From Apteryx mantelli (taxonomy: Eukaryota > Chordata > Aves > Apterygiformes > Apterygidae), in assembly GCF_036417845.1 (NCBI RefSeq), contig NC_089990.1:1867501-1931500 (forward strand): a stretch of 64,000 bases of DNA, in the 5' to 3' direction. This document shows, one piece after another, positions 59,101-64,000 of the stretch (its first letter is position 1; each line of letters begins with the position of its first letter). The notes beneath the pieces are model-generated. The model had not been told where the DNA came from and made no database searches. It worked only from the letters and a program-made list of their open reading frames with translations. The position numbers and the translations under genes are program-made.

Positions 59101-62100
59101 GTAAAAAGCAAGTGTTATCTTCAGTGTGGGTCAGGTGTTCCCTTCACTTACACCTTTATTTTCTATTCTTTTTTTTAAAAAGTGCAGAAAAAGCCACCGT
59201 TCTTAGTTGTTCATTGAAGTCAGTGCTCTTGCGACTGACTTCTGTTTTAGACATGCCCCAGCAAAACCCTTGGCTAGCCATCCGCACGTGCTGTCAAGCC
59301 CCATGCCCACAGCCAGCGCTCCTGATTTCCGGAGGAAAGGAGGGGACCTTCTGCACGAGCGTTAACAGCTCCGATGCTTTGACCCGCAGCCCAGAGATGG
59401 CTGCTAATGGAAACCTTGAAATTAGTTGCATAACTAATTGTCTCTAAAGCTGCTTGATCCAGATGTCGTCACAGAGCTGCTCTTATCTTGCCTGTAGTCT
59501 ATAGCTCTGATTTGAGCCTCTGAAGATTTTGTCTCCTCAGCTGTGTCTATATAGTGCATGCTTTAAAAACTGTGGTTGAGGTTTTTACATGAGTGAAACT
59601 CTCCCGCTGGGCTAAAATCGTGTATCAGCAGCTGGAGGTATGGAAGAGCAATCCATCCTGGAAGATAATAAACACTGTATGTCCCCAGGCCAAGAGAGAG
59701 CCTTCGCAGGAGAAGACTTTCCCATGCTTCCAAAGTCAGTGGCGAGACTGAGTCCTGTTGCTAATCCCAATTAGGACAGCTGGAAGCCTCCTCAAGTGTG
59801 TAAAGCAGGTCGCTGTGAAGAGCCTTTTCTGTGGCCTATATTTAACACACAAATATATGGAAAGAAGAGAGCTCATGCTAATCTGAAGCTTTTGTTTGAA
59901 CAGCCCGGGAGCACCTACTCCAGCTTCTGGTGAAAGAACAAACTGATTAAGTGTTTTAGTCGCACAGAAAATACTTGTTTTTTCTTCTCTCCTCTATAAC
60001 ATGAGTGTGGCGTTAACGGAGATGAGTTAAGTGTGTTTGAAAGTAGAAGTGAATTAGTGGTAGAAATGTAAATACTTGGTACATTGCATGTTAAACTAAG
60101 CTAAATTCATTGGATGTACAGAAGCTGGTTTTCTGGATTAGCTGTCCAAGGCCTTTAGGCCGGGAACGGTCGGAGGAGCCACCGTGAGATGGTACTGCGT
60201 TGTTTGAAGTATTCTGTGAAGCACTTCATACTGCGCAGTAACACTCTGTGTCACGAGCTGGGCAGGTGGAATAGTGTTTTTTAATCAGTGTACAGCTTTA
60301 AATGACTTTCTTACTATCTGCGTTTCTGGAATTTGCTATCTATAATATACTGTAGGGAAACAGTATGTAGCTACTCCTGACTTTTACTGTCTCTTGGTGG
60401 GGCAAATAAAAACACTTTCTTTTAAAGACAGGTTTCTGGAAAGCAGCCTGACATTTGCTGGAGTAGTTTGACCTAGCAGTTTAACTACTGAGGTTTTACA
60501 TGAACCTTTAAAATATTTAGTCTTTGTTCTATTTTCCTTTCATTCTGAGAGGATATTAGTTTTCCTAGTGAAAGCTTGGTAGCTGTAATTGTGGGAGTTT
60601 TCAGCGTGTGAAAAGAAAACCACTGCCGTATATCTAGGACTACTGTTAAAAGCTCTAGTTAGAAAATTACTTATTTTCTGCTGAGATAAAAATTTGGGAG
60701 AAAAAAGTCCTCTCTGAAAAAAGACAATACTGATATGTTTGGGCGTCCAGCAATTATTTGAAAAGATGCAAAGGATGGAGTGTTCTGGATTATTTAACGT
60801 TGTAAAGTTGGCCATACGCACTGAGAGGGAAATCCTTTCCCGAAGCGACCTCTTTTAATCTGTTTTTCCTACTCTGCTCCCTAGCCTGGAGGAGCTCTCT
60901 ACATTAATGAAGAAATTTCTCTCTTGCAGGCCTTCTCTTGGACTAACTCCTCCTTTCCAGTAGGAGCTGTAGGATGGTATTGTGTTGCCGGGTCGCCCAA
61001 GGACAAGGATTAGTCTTCACCTCCGCAGCGGCTCTGGTTCGCGGTTCCCGGGGCTGCGGGGCCAGGCAGCTGGACGCAGATCCTTTTCCGGCAGGATTGC
61101 GCGCTGCTCTGCCAGTATTCCCTGAAGGTCTGGTCCCATTCTCTAACAAATGCTGCCCATAAAAAGGAAGAATGAAGAGTAAAGTTTTTGGTAATGGTTC
61201 AGTTCTGAAGGAAAGTTTGAGTTGCATTATAGCCTCTAATGACTATTAATTCACTGTGTTGGGCGGTTTGTAACAAGGATTGAATTGATAAACTGGCAAT
61301 CAGTTTAATGATCTGTGCTGAAAAATACAGTGGCTTTCCTGAATAACAAAGTTAAAATACCAATTAAAACTTAGGAAAATATGCTCCCTCCTCTTTTATT
61401 GTTGTCTAATAATTTTAAATTACCACAGTGCCTAGAAGACCCAAGAGTATGACTCACTGGGCTCCATATTTGAAGAGTCTGATTGCACAGTCCTTTGCTG
61501 AAAGGCTTTTCGACCTAAGGATAGAAATACTCAGAAGCAGCTCAAATCTGTTTCTTAAAAGTGCTTGTGCTCTGTTAATGGCCATGGATTTACCAGGAAG
61601 GGCATTAGTTCTCCACGGAAGCAGCGGCGGGTGCAGTGCGCCAGTCCCTGTTGAGTGACCTGGTCCCGTTCCACCTCTTGGACCACGGTTGGGTCTGGTT
61701 TTATAATTGCCGGAGACTTGCTTGGCTGGCCGCTTAGTCGTCACTCATTATGAAGGGTCTCCTGAGTATTGCGACAAAGGGGGCTCTGCTGGTACAGCCC
61801 CGGCCCGGAGGCGATGTTCCAGGCCCTGCTCCAGCACAGACTTCCTGTGTGGCTTTGGATAAGCTGCGTAGTATCTCCGATGCCTTAATTCTCTAGGTAG
61901 AAAATGGAGATACTAGAATCCCTTTACCTCTTAGCTTTGGGAGGTAAAGAATAAAAATAAATTGAAGATTACTGTTGAGTCCAAAAAGCCTGTCAGGACC
62001 ATTACGTGCAGATCAGAATGAGGGGGAATCGTGTTTTTCCTATCAATTCAAAACTGATGTTTTGTGCCTTTGGGACCTCAGGCTTCACTGTGAATAGCTG

Positions 62101-64000
62101 GCAAAAAGAGCGGCCTGGCTGGCATCGGAGCACCGTGGAGGAAGGACGACAGGGAGTGATGAGAGATGGAGCAATAGGGCTAGGAAGAGTTATGGACCGT
62201 CTTGAAGGAGCGGATGGTATTGAGCTTTCATGCCGAAAAGAAGCCAGTGGGGGGATTTGGAGGGGACCGGAGGTAACCTATTTCAAATCCCCTGGGAAGG
62301 AGGCGTGCAGAGGAGTTGGGCTGAGGAGAGAAGATCTGGAGGTGTAAGAAGGGATTTGAGAGTTATGGCTTATAGAAATTTTAATTGTTACTTTCTCGTT
62401 TACTATCTCTGGCCAGGTTTTCTCTCGTGATGTGTATCACGTTACAAGAATTCTGCATTCAGAAGTGTGGCGTGTCTTGCAAACAAGACTCCTTGTGTAA
62501 ATTTTTGTCATGTTTTATCATGCTGAAATGTGAATTGTTTGCTCTTTCGCGTCTTGTGTTTTTATAAGGAAAAGTAATGATGACAAAAGCAAGGCTTAAA
62601 ATATGTTGAATGATTTTTTCAATAAAACAAAGCTACTCACAAAACTTCTTTTCTAGTTTGTTTGAAAATAAATAATCCATCGGGTTTTTTACACCACGTG
62701 ATACCACAGGGGTATTTCTGATGTAGGACAATGGGGCTAATATTCAATTTGCTGTTATTCTGAACCACAACCTCCGACTGCTCAACTTCAGAGCGCCAGA
62801 AAAGCAACAGCATTACTTGCAAAGAATGTCTCTAAAGAGCTTAGTTTGGTTATTAGTCTTCTCACGCTAATAATCTCCAAAACTGCAAATGAATGAGAGA
62901 ATTTGACTTTAACAATAACATTAAACAGTAATGTAGGAGGATGATTTCATGCTTGTTCTCTGGTGCTGTAGGAGAGCGTGAGTTTTGTTTTTTGTTTTTT
63001 TTATTATTAGATCTAAAGCTGACTGGTCCAGCATTCTCATTATTGATTAAAAGCAAACTTTAAGAAATACAGCATGCAGATCAGGGTGGTTTTCTGTTTT
63101 TTTGTTTTTAACATAACGAATATGCTTTGAGGCACGTTGTAAGAATGCATAGGAGGTATATTCCAAAATGCCTATCGATAACTTACCTAACCTGAAAAGC
63201 GAACCCAGAAGAGGCCGCAGGTAATACCCCTTTTGGCTTTAAGGGGCTCCTGTAAACCTGTAGCCTGATCTCTCAGCTGCTTTTTTTGCCCTGTCATGCT
63301 AGCCCTTTTTGGAAACCAAAATTGTGCACACGTGCAGTTGTTTAGCATCATCCAGAGTGACACAGCCAGGGGCCCCTTGCTGTTGGTGGATCTTGGGCAG
63401 GAGCGTAAGGCTTCCTCAGGACTAGGGTTTGTGCACCCAAAAGCTTGTCGGCTTTTTTCCAGTTCTGTGCTGTTTAGGTAAAATATTAGTTCTTCCTACA
63501 GACTGTCCTGCCTAAGGAAAAAATGTGCTATTTGCACATAATTGCATAGATTGGGTTGTATTTTTTCACCTCTCATTTTGATGCTGTTTGAGCCTGCTGA
63601 AATACGTTCTCTCGGTTTCCAGTGGACCTTCGTGCCTATAAAATGTATTTTTGAGGGATGCGTGTTATTTAGGGTATTTGCAGAGGGGTGTAATTAAATA
63701 TTCAAACTGTAACAATTATTTTAGCATCACAGCATTGTTTTTTATTGCGCATAGTTTGCATTTCCAGTAATAACTCCATGATACATCTGGGTTTCATATC
63801 CTGAAGAAAGCTTCCTATTTTATGGTACTTTTTAAGAAAAAATTATATGAAGTGTCTTTAGTCTCACTTTTGTAGACTGTGGAATGTCGTTCTTTACAAA
63901 ACAGATTAGTTTCTGAGTAACTGCAGGCTACGTTATTTTGGTAATTCCTATTGTGTTCTCTTGACATTCCAGAGCATTATTGTTCAGCATTTCCAGAGAG
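56131..64000 (+). other. EDA intron 1 continuing past the window end: no gene seen
   Basis: No further exon is supported, and EDA exon 2 (furin-site region) is not found before the end. Contents noted: a GC-richer patch near 56820-56990, a CpG-richer patch at 61010-61110 and the MIR at 61845-61965. A frame of 138 codons at 59031-59447 has no recognisable motif. Confidence 0.65.
61845..61965 (+). repeat. MIR-type SINE
   Basis: 'cctgtgtggctttggataag', then 'ctccgatgccttaattctct', 'gtagaaaatggagatactag' and 'cctttacctcttagctttgg', follow in order the MIR consensus blocks (GTGTGACCTTGGGCAAG, CTCTGTGCCTCAGTTTCCTC, GTAAAATGGGGATAATA, CTACCTCATAGGGTTG). This is the best forward-strand SINE in the window. 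Confidence 0.82.

Noticed and set aside
59031..59447. 138-codon + strand open frame
   Set aside because: No recognisable domain, no promoter or splice context, and amino-acid composition of random intron (F/L/C/S-rich). A frame this long is expected by chance in 64 kb over six frames.
1..64000. CRISPR arrays, operons, insertion sequences, tRNA or rRNA genes, endogenous retrovirus
   Set aside because: No regularly spaced repeats, no clustered same-strand ORFs with ribosome binding sites, no tRNA A/B-box cloverleaf and no LTR, primer-site or polymerase-like motif was found. The window reads as vertebrate intron.

Overview
This window looks like vertebrate nuclear DNA, most likely from a bird or another sauropsid. 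It has one CpG island with a GC-rich coding first exon, followed by more than 60 kb of sequence with no sustained coding signal. The interspersed repeats are few, short and old (MIR-like and CR1/L3-like tails), and simple repeats are typical of amniote DNA. Nothing suggests a prokaryote or plasmid: there are no operons, Shine-Dalgarno sites, IS elements or CRISPR arrays.

The one gene I recognise is ectodysplasin A (EDA), a type II membrane TNF-family ligand. Its first coding exon (1196-1498, + strand) lies in a CpG island at about 890-1660. It encodes a short Gly/Ala/Pro-rich cytoplasmic tail, a transmembrane segment and the conserved [14 protein letters not shown] juxtamembrane block. It ends in phase 0 at a GTGGGT donor. 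A three-codon upstream ORF precedes the start, and a second strong donor lies 41 bp downstream of the first. The furin site, collagen-like repeat and TNF domain are encoded by later exons. I do not see them here, so position 1499 to the end is read as the 5' part of a very long intron 1. EDA intron 1 is also very long in mammals.

Within the intron: (a) 10756-10974 is a CpG-rich open segment ending at a near-perfect donor in phase 0, a possible alternative first exon; (b) 31735-32640 (minus) looks like the decayed 3' end of a gene, retrocopy or DNA-transposon ORF with three polyadenylation signals; (c) about 38690-39050, 41620-41900 and 55760-55990 are dense in homeodomain, POU-octamer and other developmental factor motifs and look like conserved noncoding enhancers; (d) 56042-56130 has the form of a spliced 89-bp exon, and joining it to EDA exon 1 would give a short stub protein lacking the ligand domain; (e) MIR/CR1-type fossils, microsatellites, long homopolymers, a 49-bp tandem duplication and several perfect hairpins are scattered throughout. 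The rest is ordinary intron.

No clearly new system is visible. The best candidates for undescribed biology are the possible alternative 5' and cassette exons of EDA and the enhancer-like clusters. All assignments come from reading the sequence only; no alignment or database search was run.
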